A DNA stretch of 64,000 nucleotides from Diphasiastrum complanatum (lineage: Eukaryota > Streptophyta > Lycopodiopsida > Lycopodiales > Lycopodiaceae): positions 66,675,940 through 66,739,939 of the forward strand of contig CM055095.1 of the NCBI GenBank assembly GCA_029204225.1. Reading direction: 5' to 3'. The notes beneath the pieces are model-generated. The model did no database searches, was not told the DNA's origin, and saw only the letters and a program-made list of their open reading frames with translations. Below, piece after piece: positions 1 through 11,335 of this stretch (its first letter is position 1; every line of letters starts with the position of its first letter). The position numbers and the translations under genes were made by a program.

Positions 1-1714
1 TTTCTATTTCATAATTCTTCCTACACGTTTATTGATCATTGATCTAGGTTCAGGTGAATGGCAACTTTGGTTCTACGTCTGCTCATCTGATACCTGCAGG
101 AATCACAAACTTAGACAGCCAATTTATTTGAAGAACGTCTACAACGGCTAATCTCCAGCAAAGGGTAACCAATCCTGTCATAATTTCAAGTTCAGATGTT
201 AAGTTCAATTACTTGAAGTCATTGAAGACTTGGCCATCTTCAAGGACTTCCACGAAATTAGCATTTAGAACAAGTCTGCAGAAATACATTATTTTCGTGA
301 CCGTCAGCAAAAATACTCTAAGTGTTGTGACAGTCTGCAGAAATGAACTATGTTTTCCACAGTGTCGGCTTTTTTGCATTTCCTCGAAATGCAAAACTAG
401 CATAGTCCAACAGTTTAAACTATTTTGCAACAGCTTCGCCTTTTTTGCATTTCCCTGAAATGCGACACTTGGCACAGTTCAAAGTTCAACTATTTTTTAA
501 CACCTTCAGCTTTTTCACGAAATGCAAAGAGAGAGAAAATTCTCGAAGGTCATCTACTTCAAGACTTGAACTGTTTTAGGGCGCTTTCGACTTTTTCGCA
601 AAAAACCCTATAAGAGAGAAAAAGCAAAGGTCGTCTATTTTGAACGAAGGACGTTCCCCATAATTCGTGAAGTGGGAGAAAGCCACTTCCCCTAAAAACG
701 AAGTGAGAGAATTTTCGACGTCCTCGTTCGAGTCAACATTCCCTGATTTGTTGACCGTATATACCATGTATAGTTGTCACAAGCCAAATACTTTCAAGTA
801 CAATGACTTACCTAATTAGGTGACAAATATTTAATGTAGTTAATACATGGATACAATCTATAAATAGATCATCCCAGCACAGATAACTCGAGATGCTCCG
901 TCCATGAGACGAATGCTTTTGAGCCTCCCAGTTATGTCATCATTCTGGTTGTAACTGCTATTTTATTGTGCTTCAGTGTAATATAGCAGCAACATGCTTT
1001 TCTATCTGCGTATAACGTAGATGAATGCTTGTTGTGATTGAATGCACTCTGTTGCTATTTGATAACATTTGTTCACTCACTCTAATCAAAACACGGACGT
1101 CTACGACTCCCTAGTTTTTTATCAGACGATGGTTGTCTTTGACGCCTGAGGAACTTGCGCTATCACACTGATATTTCAATCTATTTCAGAACTAAACTTC
1201 ATATTCGGATTTCCAGTAATACCACATATACACAAACCATTTCTAATCTCTTCGGTGGACTGTACTCTCATTTTTGTGAGTATGAACTAATTTTTGAGAT
1301 CTGGTTAGAACACTTAAAGCTGTGATTATACTTAGCATAAGTTTTTTATTAGACTATTTTTGCATCTAGCAGCTGATTGTTACGGTAGAACAGTTCCGCA
1401 ATATTCCTGCTATTTCAATCTATTTCAGAACTAAGCTTCATATTGAATCTAATTTCCAATAATACCACACACACACACACACACACACAAACCATTTCTA
1501 ATCTCTTTGGTGGACTGTACTCTCTTTTTGTGAGTATGAACTAAGTTTTAAGATCCTGTTGGGCAACTAGAACACTTAAAATTGTGATTATACCTAGGAT
1601 AAGCTTTCTATTAGGCTGTTTTTGCATCTAGTAGTTGATTGTAACGGGAGAGCTGTTCCGCGATATTCCTACTCTCTTCTCCATTCACGTTCCTCGCACT
1701 CCCTTGCCCCATTA
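1..1714 (+). repeat. 5' LTR of copia element D (left edge outside window)
   Basis: This long terminal repeat is recognised by alignment to 4069-5408 plus 10153-10301 and to the solo LTR at 59264-60778. Comparison with the 3' copy shows about 43 bases missing to the left of the window. It ends in CCCCATTA, where the other two copies end in CCCCATCA, and is followed three bases later by a tRNA-Met primer site. It contains repeated 'aaatgcgacact' and 'gcttttttgcat' modules at 360-610, a (CA)n run at 1466-1489 and a 239-bp internal duplication. Confidence 0.85.
1172..1660 (+). repeat. 239-bp tandem duplication inside the D 5' LTR
   Basis: The stretch starting 'tatttcaatctatttcag' at 1172 recurs at 1411, an offset of 239 bp. 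Each copy runs through the 'gtgagtatgaacta' and 'cttaaagctgtgattatac' blocks. The 3' LTR and the solo LTR have one copy, so the duplication is private to this LTR. Confidence 0.8.
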
Positions 1715-1717
1715 GAT

Positions 1718-1729
1718 TGGTATCAGAGC
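1718..1729 (+). promoter_or_regulatory. Primer binding site of element D (tRNA-Met)
   Basis: TGGTATCAGAGC lies three bases after the LTR end. This is the standard plant copia primer site, complementary to the 3' end of initiator tRNA-Met, and it sets the element on the + strand. Confidence 0.85.
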
Positions 1730-1781
1730 GTAGCTCATATAAACCAGAGATTAAGTGTATTCTATTTGTATTACTGTTAGT

Positions 1782-2849
1782 ATGTCTCATATAGGTAGCT
1801 CTTCATCTTCATCATCCAGCGAAGCTAGAATCATTGACAAGTTCAATGGTTCTAACTTCTAAAACTCCGGATGATGTTGATAGATAGAGATCTTTGGGAT
1901 GTAGTAGAAGGTGTTGACTTGAAACCAGAAGATGGTGATCAGGCAAAGGAATGAAAGATCAAAGATCAGAAGGCCTTAGCATGCATCACACTCAATTCGG
2001 CTGACTCCCAAATATCTCATGTTACCACATGCAAAACCTCTAAGGATGCATTAGATTTGTTATCAAATCTCTATGAGACTCATGATCTAACCACTAGATT
2101 ACATATGAGGAGAAAGTTCTTTACTCTTAGCATGTCTGATTCTACTGCCATCACTTCTCACATCGTGACAGCTTCAAGTCTTTATTGGATCAGTTATCAA
2201 CTGTAGGATGTTTTATTCAAGTTGATGATGTCGTCATGACCTTGCTTTCTTCTCTTCCAAAGTCGTATGAACACTTTGTGGTGATGATCTCCACACAATC
2301 CGACCTCACTCTTCAAAAAGTGATTGGTCACCTACTTCAAGAATAAAAGCCGAGAAAGACAAGCAACCTGTCTATCAAAGACAAATCCATGGCTCTATAC
2401 ACCAAGAAGAAAGACTATTCCAAGGGCAAGAATCAAGTGCAGCAGCAACAGTAGAAGCCTCATACTCAAGGTGAGAATAGTGGATCACGAAAGAAGCTTT
2501 TCTGCAGATATTGCAAGAGAGCCAATCACGACATCAAGGAGTGTCGTATCCAGATCTACAACGAGGCGAAGAAGCAACAACAACAACAACCAGACTCCTC
2601 CAACACGGTGGAATTCAAGGAGCAAGATACACATTTGTTAATGGCTTACAACAACAGCAACGAAGACTGTGATAGCTGGTACTTGAACAGCGGCGCTACC
2701 CAACACATGACCTCTCGCAAGGAATGGTTTACCGAGTATGCAGCTTACAACAGAGATCAATTCATCTACCTCGAAGATTCAAGCACCATATGCGTGGAAG
2801 GCAAAGGGACCGTCAAGATCACTTTCAACAATGATCTTTCTATTTTGAA
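1782..2849 (+). pseudogene. Element D gag-protease remnant
   Basis: The reading begins ATG at 1782 (MSHIGSSSSS) but meets a stop within about 27 codons ('NGSNF*'), followed by further frameshifts. An intact CCHC zinc knuckle is readable at 2503-2544 (C-RY-C-KRAN-H-DIKE-C). The protease core at 2671 reads WYLNSGATQHM. The catalytic aspartate of the family's DSGA motif is asparagine (AAC at 2686-2688), so the protease is dead even apart from the stops. Sequence similarity ends near 2850, where it jumps to reverse transcriptase. Confidence 0.85.
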
Positions 2850-2889
2850 AAGGAGCTGTAGACCTCCCAACCAAAAGGATTCAAAGTCA

Positions 2890-4053
2890 AAGGCCAAGAG
2901 CACAAAGTGTGCAAGCTGCACAAAGCAATCTACAGTCTGAAACAGGCCACAAGAGCATGGTTCGATAGAATCAACTCTTATCTCATTCAATTGGGATCTG
3001 CAAACAATTCAGTTGATTGTAATATTTATTCAAAGCATATATGCGCCAATTCAGTTCACATAGCTCTTTACGTAGATGATGCATTTATTTTGTCTAACAA
3101 CACTTCTCTTCTACACACTACTAAGAGTGATCTGTGAAAGGAATTTGACATGATTGATTTAGGAGCTATCCATTCTTTGCTAGGAATTCACATTACTAGA
3201 AATAGGCTTCAGAAGAATATCTATCTTAGCCAGCAGACATATCTAAAGAGCATTTTAGAAAATTTTCATATGTCTGATTGCAAACCAATTGATACTCCAA
3301 TGGATCCAAATATAGTATTGACTAAACCTACTTGTGCTGATTCTAATAGTAAAGTACTCGACATAGCGAACTACCCTTATAATTCACTAATAGGATCTTT
3401 GATGTATGCAATGTTGTGTACTAGACGAGATTTAGCATACACTGTTAGCATGTTAAGTCAATTCATGTCTAATCCTAGAATCTCTCATTGGAAAGCATTA
3501 AAGAGAGTGATGAGATATATTCAAGTTTAGTTCACATTTTATGTAATGATAAAAATGATATTGACTCACTCGTCCTGCGAGGATACTCCGACTCAGATTG
3601 GGGAGGAACATTCTCTACCAGAAAATCTACCTCTGGGTTCTGTTTTTATCTGGCAGGGGGACCGATTTCATGGAACTCAAGGAAGCATAAATTAGTTGCA
3701 CTTTTTTTGACCAAGGCAGAGTACATCACAACATGTCAAGCTTCAAAAAAAGCTGTATGGATCAGGTTGTTTCATGACTTACATCACACTTAGTTCAATG
3801 CTACCACCATTCTGTGTGACAACTTGAGCTGTATTTCACTGTCACTGAATCTCAGATTTTATGGCAAATCCAAGCACATAGAAATCTAGTATCATTTCAT
3901 TCGGGAGAAGGTTTTCTCAGGGCAAGTGATCCTTCAATGCTGCTCCACAACAGAAATGGTCGCAGACATCTTCACCAAAGCGCTTCCCAAGATCAAGCAT
4001 CAGAAGTTCTTCAACATGTTGAACCTGATGAAGATACCAAGGCACCAACCGTG
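2890..4053 (+). pseudogene. Element D reverse transcriptase-RNase H remnant
   Basis: Integrase and the N-terminal half of reverse transcriptase are deleted. What remains starts at the 'KLHKAIYSLKQATRAWF' block and includes the YVDD catalytic motif (3069-3080), the 'MIDLGAIHSLLGI' connection and RNase H (SDSDWGG, then 'TKAEYI') to about 4053, with stops at 3135 and around 3528. The C-terminal 'VADIFTKALP' copia signature is present just before the polypurine tract. Confidence 0.88.
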
Positions 4054-4056
4054 ACC

Positions 4057-4068
4057 TTAAGGGGGACT
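4057..4068 (+). other. Polypurine tract of element D
   Basis: A purine run (TTAAGGGGGAC) lies directly before the TGTTGG start of the 3' LTR. This is where plus-strand DNA synthesis is primed in LTR elements. Confidence 0.7.
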
Positions 4069-5408
4069 GTTGGAAATTAAGCCCATAGTTGTCTCCTTGG
4101 TGAATGACTAACTTCTATTTCATGATTCTTCTTGCACGTTTATTGATCATTGATCTAGGGTCAGGTGAAACCAACTTTGGTTCTACGTCTGCTCGTCTGA
4201 TACTTGCAGTAATCACAAACTTAGATAGGCAATTTATTTGAAGAACGTCAACAACGACTGGTCTCCAGCAAAGGGTAAACAATCTTGCCATAATTTTAAG
4301 TTCAGATGTTAAGTTCAATTACTTGAAGTCATTGAAGACTTGGACATCTTCAAGGACTTCCATGAAATTAGCATTTAGAACAAGTTTGCAGAAATACATT
4401 ACTTTCGTGACCGTCTGCAAAAATACTCTAAGTGTCGTGACAGTCTGCAGAAATAAACTATGTTTTCCACTGTGTCGGCTTTTTCGCATTTCTCCGAAAT
4501 GCGAAACTAGCATAGTTCAACAGTTCAAACTATTTTGCAACAGCTTCATCTTTTTCGCATTTCCTCGAAATGTGACACTTAGGCACAGTTCCAAGTTCAA
4601 CTATTTTTTAACACCTTCGGCTTTTTCGTGAAATGAGAAGAGAGAGAAAATTCTCGAAGGTCATCTACTTCAAGACTTGAACTGTTTTAGGGCACCTTCA
4701 ACTTTTTCGCAAAAAATTTTAAGAGAGAGAAAAAGTGAAGGTCGTCTATTTTGAACGAAGGACGTTTCCAACCACTTCCCCTAAAAATGAAGTGAGAGAA
4801 TTTTCGACGTCCTCATTCGAGTCAACATTTTCTGATTCGTTGACCGTATATATCATGTATAGTTGTCACAAGCCAAATACTTCCAAGTACAACGGCTTAT
4901 CTAATTAGGTGACAAATATGTAATGTAGTTAATACATGGATGCAATCTATAAATAGATCATCCCAATACAGATTACTCGAGAGGCTCCGTCCATGAGATG
5001 AATGATTTTGAGCCTCCCAGTTACGCCGTCATTCTGGTTGTAACTACTATTTTATTGTGCTTCAGTGTAATATAGCAACAGCATGCTTTTCTATTTGTGT
5101 ATAACGTAGATGAATGCTTGTTGTGATTGAATGCACTTTGTTGTTGTTTGATAACATTTGTTCACTCACTCTGATCAGAACACGGACGTCTACGACTCCT
5201 CAATTTCTGATCAAACGATGGTTGTCTTTGACGCTTGAGGAACTTGCATTATCACACTGTTATTTCAATCTATTTCAAAACTAAACTTCATATTGAATCT
5301 GATTTCCAGTAATACCCCACACACACAAACCTTTTCTAATCTCTTTGGTGGATTGTACTCTCTTTTTGTGAGTATGAACTAATTTTTAAGATCCTGTTGG
5401 GCAACTAG
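4069..5408 (+). repeat. 3' LTR of element D, first segment
   Basis: It begins TGTTGGAAATTAAGCCCATAG and aligns to the 5' LTR until 'GGGCAACTAG', where element C is inserted. The remainder resumes at 10153. Rejoining the two segments (minus one 5-bp duplicate) gives an LTR of about 1.49 kb. Confidence 0.88.
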
Positions 5409-6229
5409 TGTGCAAAAAGTACAAAAAGGACCAAGAGTGGATCCTAATCTGATCCTCAAGAGGGATTGGTTGTCAGATTACTTGATCTATCAATCTACTT
5501 CAGATTAAGATCAATCTAGATCAATTCTAGACACAAAATCCTAACAAGAACAATCATTAATTGAAGGTAAGTGTACTTTATGGTTTCACACGTGTGAAGA
5601 CATTGTCTGAGTATGGACTCCAACCTGAAAATCAAGTACACATTGATAGAACCTCAAAACAATCAAAACAAATGTAGACAAATAGAGAGAATCACTCAAA
5701 ATTGCTTCCAAAACCAAGATTGGTGTCTCACATCGATTATGGCCAAATGTGGCTCTATATATACAATAAGTGGGAGCTCATGGTACTGATCATCCCTATG
5801 ATCCCACATGTGCGAAGGTGCTTTGTCATATGATGATTCATCATGCAAAACTGACACTTGGACAAAACCTTCTATTTTGAGCACTTTTGGTCCATTTTCC
5901 TTCTATATGGAGATCTACTTGGAAATCTTCTAGGAGTCAAAATTCGCCTACTTCAGCTTATTCCACACATGTGAGCTGTCCTCTACACATGTGATATGAC
6001 ACCTAACCAAAAAATGTGGCTCATGCAATCAATAGATTGATGTCATGTGTCATATGTCTAGAAAACCTTTTTAGCCACTAGAACTTGAATTAAACTATAT
6101 GTACAACCTATATGATTATGGTACATGACAAGTACATTATTTTCACACATGGTAACAGGCTCCACACATGTGTAAACATCTATTTACAAGATTTTTGGCC
6201 TCTACCAAGCTTATTTTTGCATTTTCACA
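5409..6229 (-). repeat. Element C 3' LTR (left copy)
   Basis: The 821-bp repeat runs TGTGCAAAAAGTAC to CATTTTCACA on the + strand. It carries palindromic CACACGTGTGAA (near 5587) and several CACATGTG boxes. A solo copy lies at 42342-43162. Confidence 0.88.
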
Positions 6230-6469
6230 CTCCTCCTCAAAAATCTAGCTTGGTAAATCTAGCTTGATGGAAAACATGATGATCTTGAACTTGACTCCAT
6301 AGGCTAAATTGGTCTTTGCTGGTTCAAAAGGTGTGAAGATCAGCCAATGAGCTTGATGTTGATCTGAAATCACCATATCCATGATAGTGCTTCTTTGATG
6401 TTGACACCTTTGATGAGCTTGAGAGCTTTGCACCATCCTAGCACCTCCAAAATTGATTCCTTTCAATTT

Positions 6470-7744
6470 TCATGTAGATGCTTGATTGAGGCTTGCTCCT
6501 TCACATGAGATATGCTCCTCTTTCCCTGGAAATGTGAGCCACATGGGTTCAACCATGTTTCTTGAGTTTCTTTTTGGAATCACAACTTGAGAAGGTGTCT
6601 CCTCCTCAATCCTTGGCACACTTGAACCTTGAGATGACTCCTTAAGATCCTCTTCATGATGCTCCTTCTTGATGGAAATCCGAGACCTCCATGTCTCATA
6701 ATGATCACAACAAGTATGACCATTCAATATGCACTTCCTATGATTATCAAGATTACTTATGCTAGAAACATAAGTCCAAAAATCACCACAACTTGGCATG
6801 ATTTTTCCAATATTGAAATCAAAAGGTATCTCCATCTCAATAAGGCTAACTACTTGCTTATGGATATAAGTGTCCACTTTGAATGCTTCACTTATTCTCA
6901 TTAGAAGTTTACAACTTGCCTTTAGGATTGAAAACATACAATTTTCATCTTTATGAATGAACACATCATTCATGATCTTATTGAAACCAAAAGATCCTAC
7001 ATTATGAAGATATTTCCATTTCCTTGACTTCATAACTAATGTAAGCTTACAAGGAAAACATATTTTGCTATCTTTTAAGGCATCACACTCAACTAGTATT
7101 GGCTTAATCCACCTTTGAGATACAAAAATCTCTTCAAAGCAAAATGGTTCTTCATAAGTGGACATGAGAGCATAAATGAAACTATTTTCATTTTGTGAGT
7201 GCTCCTTATTCTTGATTGATTTCTCTTGGATAATAACAATAAGTTTGAACTTATCTAAAGTTCCAAGCAAAATACTTTCCAAGGACATAAAATAAATCCA
7301 AGTTACTTTCATGAAAGTGACATCTATCTTTGCATCTTGAACCAAACAATGCACTTCCAAATGAAAAATTTCAAAAGATTCAACATGTGTTGTGATGGAC
7401 TCTTGAAGACAAATCTTGCAAGTCCTTGTGAGACTCCAAGCCTCATTCACCTTTCCACAAAGGAAACACCTTTCCTTGGACTTGTCCTTCTTGTATTTGC
7501 ATTTTGAACTTGAAGCTCTATCCTTCACCTCGGCCCCCTTGCTTTGGTTCTCCTTGGATGAACTGGTCTTCTTTTTGTAGCATCTTGAGAAAAAATATCC
7601 TCCCTTGCCACAAAGGTTGCACTCAGGATCCTTTCTTTCCTTCAATAGGATGCCACCTATTGATGCCATGTGAATAAAAACCTGTGATATGATTCTACAA
7701 ATATAATTTGTGACTTTCAAGAGACTAGATTTGAACATCTTCAA
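6470..7744 (-). CDS. Element C zinc-knuckle ORF (gag-like)
   Basis: A 424-residue minus-strand frame. Near residues 41-54 it reads C-NL-C-GKGG-Y-FFSR-C, a retroviral-type CCHC knuckle with the histidine replaced by tyrosine. A second C-FL-C-GK motif near residue 93 is degenerate. Lysine/serine-rich spacers join them, as in copia gag C-termini. The C-terminal 300 residues match nothing I recognise and may be leader sequence that happens to be open. No protease or polymerase motif follows. It is the only long frame in element C and is read in the element's own direction. Confidence 0.5.
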   Translation of the reverse strand: MKMFKSSLLKVTNYICRIISQVFIHMASIGGILLKERKDPECNLCGKGGYFFSRCYKKKTSSSKENQSKGAEVKDRASSSKCKYKKDKSKERCFLCGKVNEAWSLTRTCKICLQESITTHVESFEIFHLEVHCLVQDAKIDVTFMKVTWIYFMSLESILLGTLDKFKLIVIIQEKSIKNKEHSQNENSFIYALMSTYEEPFCFEEIFVSQRWIKPILVECDALKDSKICFPCKLTLVMKSRKWKYLHNVGSFGFNKIMNDVFIHKDENCMFSILKASCKLLMRISEAFKVDTYIHKQVVSLIEMEIPFDFNIGKIMPSCGDFWTYVSSISNLDNHRKCILNGHTCCDHYETWRSRISIKKEHHEEDLKESSQGSSVPRIEEETPSQVVIPKRNSRNMVEPMWLTFPGKEEHISCEGASLNQAST

Positions 7745-9335
7745 TAATCTAGAATGATCTACAAAAGATCTAGCTCACAAACCTAAGAATCAATCTTCAC
7801 ACTAATGACTAGTCACTTGGAAACTTTGCTTTGATCACTAAGACAAAAGCACACAATCTTTGAATCAAATCACAAAAGAAATCAGATTCAATCTCCTATT
7901 GAACTCATCAAATACCAATGACTCTTTCTTTTGAAAGTTGAAATGGATATGAAAAAGATTTGACACCTAGATTTTCCTTTTCACTTGACTAGTTCTCTCA
8001 ACACTTTAGATTCTTGAACAAAAGATGGGTTTTGTTTCAAATACATGAAAATCAAACTTAATCACTTCTTTTGGACTTACTCTTGACCCAAATAATCTCA
8101 CACTTGAGATTTAGAATGAATTTGATTTGATTTGACAACAAACTATGCCACCAATTTTTCACAAAGCTTAAAAATTTAGACAACTAGAGATTCACAAAGA
8201 TCTCAACCATGCATGAATACTCAAATATGGACTCCTCCTCATTCTAGACATTCAATGGGATCACAAATTGACCCTCACACTCTCACAAAGAAAGTTGAAT
8301 AGAACTAATTTGAGTTTCATACATACTATGTCAATTTCTGCTCAACAAATTGAATTCAATCACTCCTATTGGATTCCACCAATTACTCTACCTTTTAAGA
8401 CTTGGAATGAAAATCAAAATCAAAAGTTGTGATTTTTCTCACTAAGATATTGTGCTTCAAAGGGCTAATGCCACTTAGAAAGATTTGATCACCTAGGAAG
8501 AGACAAACTCTCCACCAATAACAACACATAATGAGCTTCTAGATCTTGCCCTCTACAAAGGAATGAACTCTTAGAAAACTGGATCTCTCTCTACACATTT
8601 GCCATAGACACCTTAATGACTCTTTTCAAACCTTACAATCACTCAAACAAATTGAGTAGGATATAACTATGTGACTTGGATCTCAATCTCTTTTCTAGAA
8701 CTCTCAATTTAAGCCAATCTATGTCAAATTCTACAAAAGATTTGCATAGATGCTCTATATGCACTAGAAACTCTCAAAGGTTTCACTTGGAGGATAGATC
8801 CAAGGATGTTTTCTAGCAAATTGATGCTTCTAAACTTGACCCTATCACTCTTGAACAAATCTAGAGTGATGGTACAATGGATTTCAACCTCTCACCTTGC
8901 ATATCACTCCTTAATCTATGATTTTTAGCAAAATCTCTCTCAACTTCAACATGCACTCAAAAAATCAGAGATAATCAATTAATGCACCTAATTCAAGCTT
9001 AAAATTTAATTTCTTGGCTGATCTAATCCAAGAACCAATCAAGGGATTAGATTCTCTATAGAAAATGCTTGATTTTGCACCAAAAATCTCTCAAATTGGG
9101 TATGTGAGTCAAATTCTACAAATTTTTGAAATTTCTCAGTCAAAACCGGAGCTGTACGGCCTCACACGTGTGAAAAGGGTTCCTACAACCCACAACAAGA
9201 TTTGGACCAAAAATTTTGAGGATAGCTATCAAATCCAACTCGCTACACAAAATTTGACTAGTTTTCAAAAAACTGCTAATTTTGGCTTTGATTTGGATTA
9301 ACCCTATCAATTTCAACAAAACCTCTTGTACTAGG
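7745..9335 (-). other. Element C untranslated leader
   Basis: A 1.6-kb AT-rich stretch between the primer site and the zinc-knuckle frame. No frame with recognisable domains was seen on either strand. It is rich in 'tcaaatc/gattttt' runs and is read as leader or packaging sequence. Confidence 0.45.
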
Positions 9336-9346
9336 CTCTGATACCA

Positions 9347-10152
9347 TGTGCAAAAAGTACAAAAAGGACCAAGAGTGGATCCTAATCTGATCCTCAAGAG
9401 GGATTGGTTGTCTGATTACTTGATCTGTCAATCTACTTCAGATTAAGATCAATCTAGATCAATTCTAGACACAAAATCCTAACAAGAACAATCATTAATT
9501 GAAGGTAAGTGTACTTTATGGTTTCACACGTGTGAAACACTATCTGAGTACGGACTCCAACCTGAAAATCAAGTACACATTGATAGAACCTCAAAACAAT
9601 CAAAACAAATGTAGACAAATGGAGAGAATCACTCAAAATTGCTTCCAAAACCAAGATTGGTGTCTCACATTGATTATGGCCAAATGTGGCTCTATATATA
9701 CAATAAGTGGGAGCTCGTGTGTGTGAAGGTGCTTTGTCATATGATGATTCATCATGCAAAACTGACACTTGGACAAAACCTTCTATTTTGAGCACTTTTG
9801 GTCCATTTTCCTTCTATATGGAGATCTACTTGGAAATCTTCTAGAAGTCCAAATTCGCCTACTTCAGCTTATTCCACACATGTGAGCTGTCCTCTACACA
9901 TGTGATATGACACCTAACCAAAGAATGTGGCTCATGCAATCAATAGATTGATGCCATGTGTCATACGTCTAGAAAACTAGTTTTTGGCCTTTTTAGCCAC
10001 TAGAACTTGAATTAAATTATATGTACAAGCTATATGATTATGGTACATGACAAGAACATTATTTTCACACGTGGTAACAGGCTCCACACATGTGTAATCA
10101 TCTATATACAAGATTTTTGGCCTCTACCAAGCTTATTTTTGCATTTTTCACA
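9347..10152 (-). repeat. Element C 5' LTR (right copy)
   Basis: An 806-bp repeat, 15 bp shorter than the left copy because of small indels (for example around 9535 and 9715). It is adjacent to the minus-oriented primer site and ends just before the ACTAG duplicate. Confidence 0.88.
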
Positions 10153-10301
10153 ACTAGAACACTTAAAGTTGTGATTATACTTAGCATAAGCTTTCTATGA
10201 GACTGTTTTTGCATCTAGCAGCTGATTGTAACGGGAGGGTTGTTCCGCAATATTCTTGCTCTCTTCTTCGTTTATGTTCTTCACACTCCCTTGCCCCATC
10301 A
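10153..10301 (+). repeat. 3' LTR of element D, second segment
   Basis: It resumes ACTAGAACACTTAAAG and ends CCCCATCA, matching 1568-1714 of the 5' LTR. The first five bases are the duplicated target of element C. Confidence 0.85.
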
Positions 10302-10321
10302 CAATTGGTTAATAAAATCTA

Positions 10322-11335
10322 GAGGCGCCTCTAGTAGTAGAGGGGTTTTGACAATCTGCGAGTAAATTCTTTACGAGTTTTTGCGGGTTTTATTTAGAAG
10401 TGATTTCTAAAATTTCATGGCACATGGTATGCTATCAGATATATAGGCTCTATATATACTCATTTTATATTAGATGAAAACTAACTTTGATTATACCAAT
10501 GAATTCTACATAAAAAATGGAACACTTTTGCTTTTTGGACCATCTCCGTCCAAGCAATAATAAGAAAGTTATGACAGTTCAACATCTTTTAGACTAGAAA
10601 ACATTTTTTCTAAAAGGGGTAGCACGCCGGTGTGCTATCAATTTGAGTTAAAGACTAAAAGCTTAAATTGGTAGCACGTCGGCGTGCTACCCCTTTCAAG
10701 CTCCAAGAGTAAAAAAATTAGCCTAAAAAATTTTGAAGGGCGATAACTTTCTTAATATTGCTCGGATTGAGATGGTCCAAAAAGCAAAAGTGCACCATTT
10801 TTTATGTAGAATCCATTGTTCTAATCAAATTTGATAAAAAAAAGAATGAAAATATTTTATTATTTCATCATCTCAACATAAGCTTAATAGTCAAGTTATA
10901 GCCTCCATCTAGAACATACAATAAAAATGGTTTTTTTTTTACCAACGTTGATGTTATGATATCTAGGCCACATACATTCATGTCTTTTAATGTATGGTCA
11001 TACATCAATCCTTGGTCGTAGACAAAAATGTTTTAGCTTGATAAATGAGAAATTAAAGTGATTAAGTTTTCTACGTTCTCAATGAAATAACACACTATGT
11101 ACAATTTGTAGAAGACATATCTTTTAGCTAGTAAGAAAATAAACAACATGATAATGAAGTACACAAATAGATTTCGCCCCCAAAAGTGAAACAGAATAAA
11201 TTTTCAAAACCTAAAAACAATGTAGCATGCCATGTGCTATCAATTTGACGTAATTTAAAAACACTAAACTCGCAAAACTCACAGATGATTTACTCGCAAA
11301 ATGCCAAACCCCGTAGTAGAGGCACTTCGAATACT
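10322..11335. mobile_element. Foldback/MITE-like palindrome
   Basis: The outer arms pair: 'gcctctagtagtagagg...gcgagtaaa' at 10326-10365 is the inverse of 'tttactcgcaaaatg...gtagtagaggc' at 11290-11322. An inner pair of about 75 bp is stronger: 10501-10572 (TTCTACATAAAAAATGG to AAGAAAGTTA) against 10744-10815. At the centre, 10619-10692 forms a hairpin from two GGTAGCACGnCGGnGTGCTA arms. No coding frame is present. Internal asymmetry (10,830-11,220) suggests a later insertion in the right arm. A target duplication was not identified. Confidence 0.7.

Larger units (their letters stand above)
5409..10152 (-). mobile_element. Element C: non-autonomous LTR retrotransposon
   Basis: The element is bounded by a perfect 5-bp target duplication, ACTAG, at 5404-5408 and 10153-10157. 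Its LTRs are 5409-6229 and 9347-10152. The primer site is in minus orientation against the right LTR (CTCTGATACCA, 9336-9346), and a purine tract on the minus strand (GAGGAGGAG) abuts the left LTR. Transcription is therefore right to left. The 3.1-kb interior has one gag-like reading frame and no protease, integrase, reverse transcriptase or RNase H, so it must depend on another element. It sits in the 3' LTR of element D and is younger than it. Confidence 0.88.
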
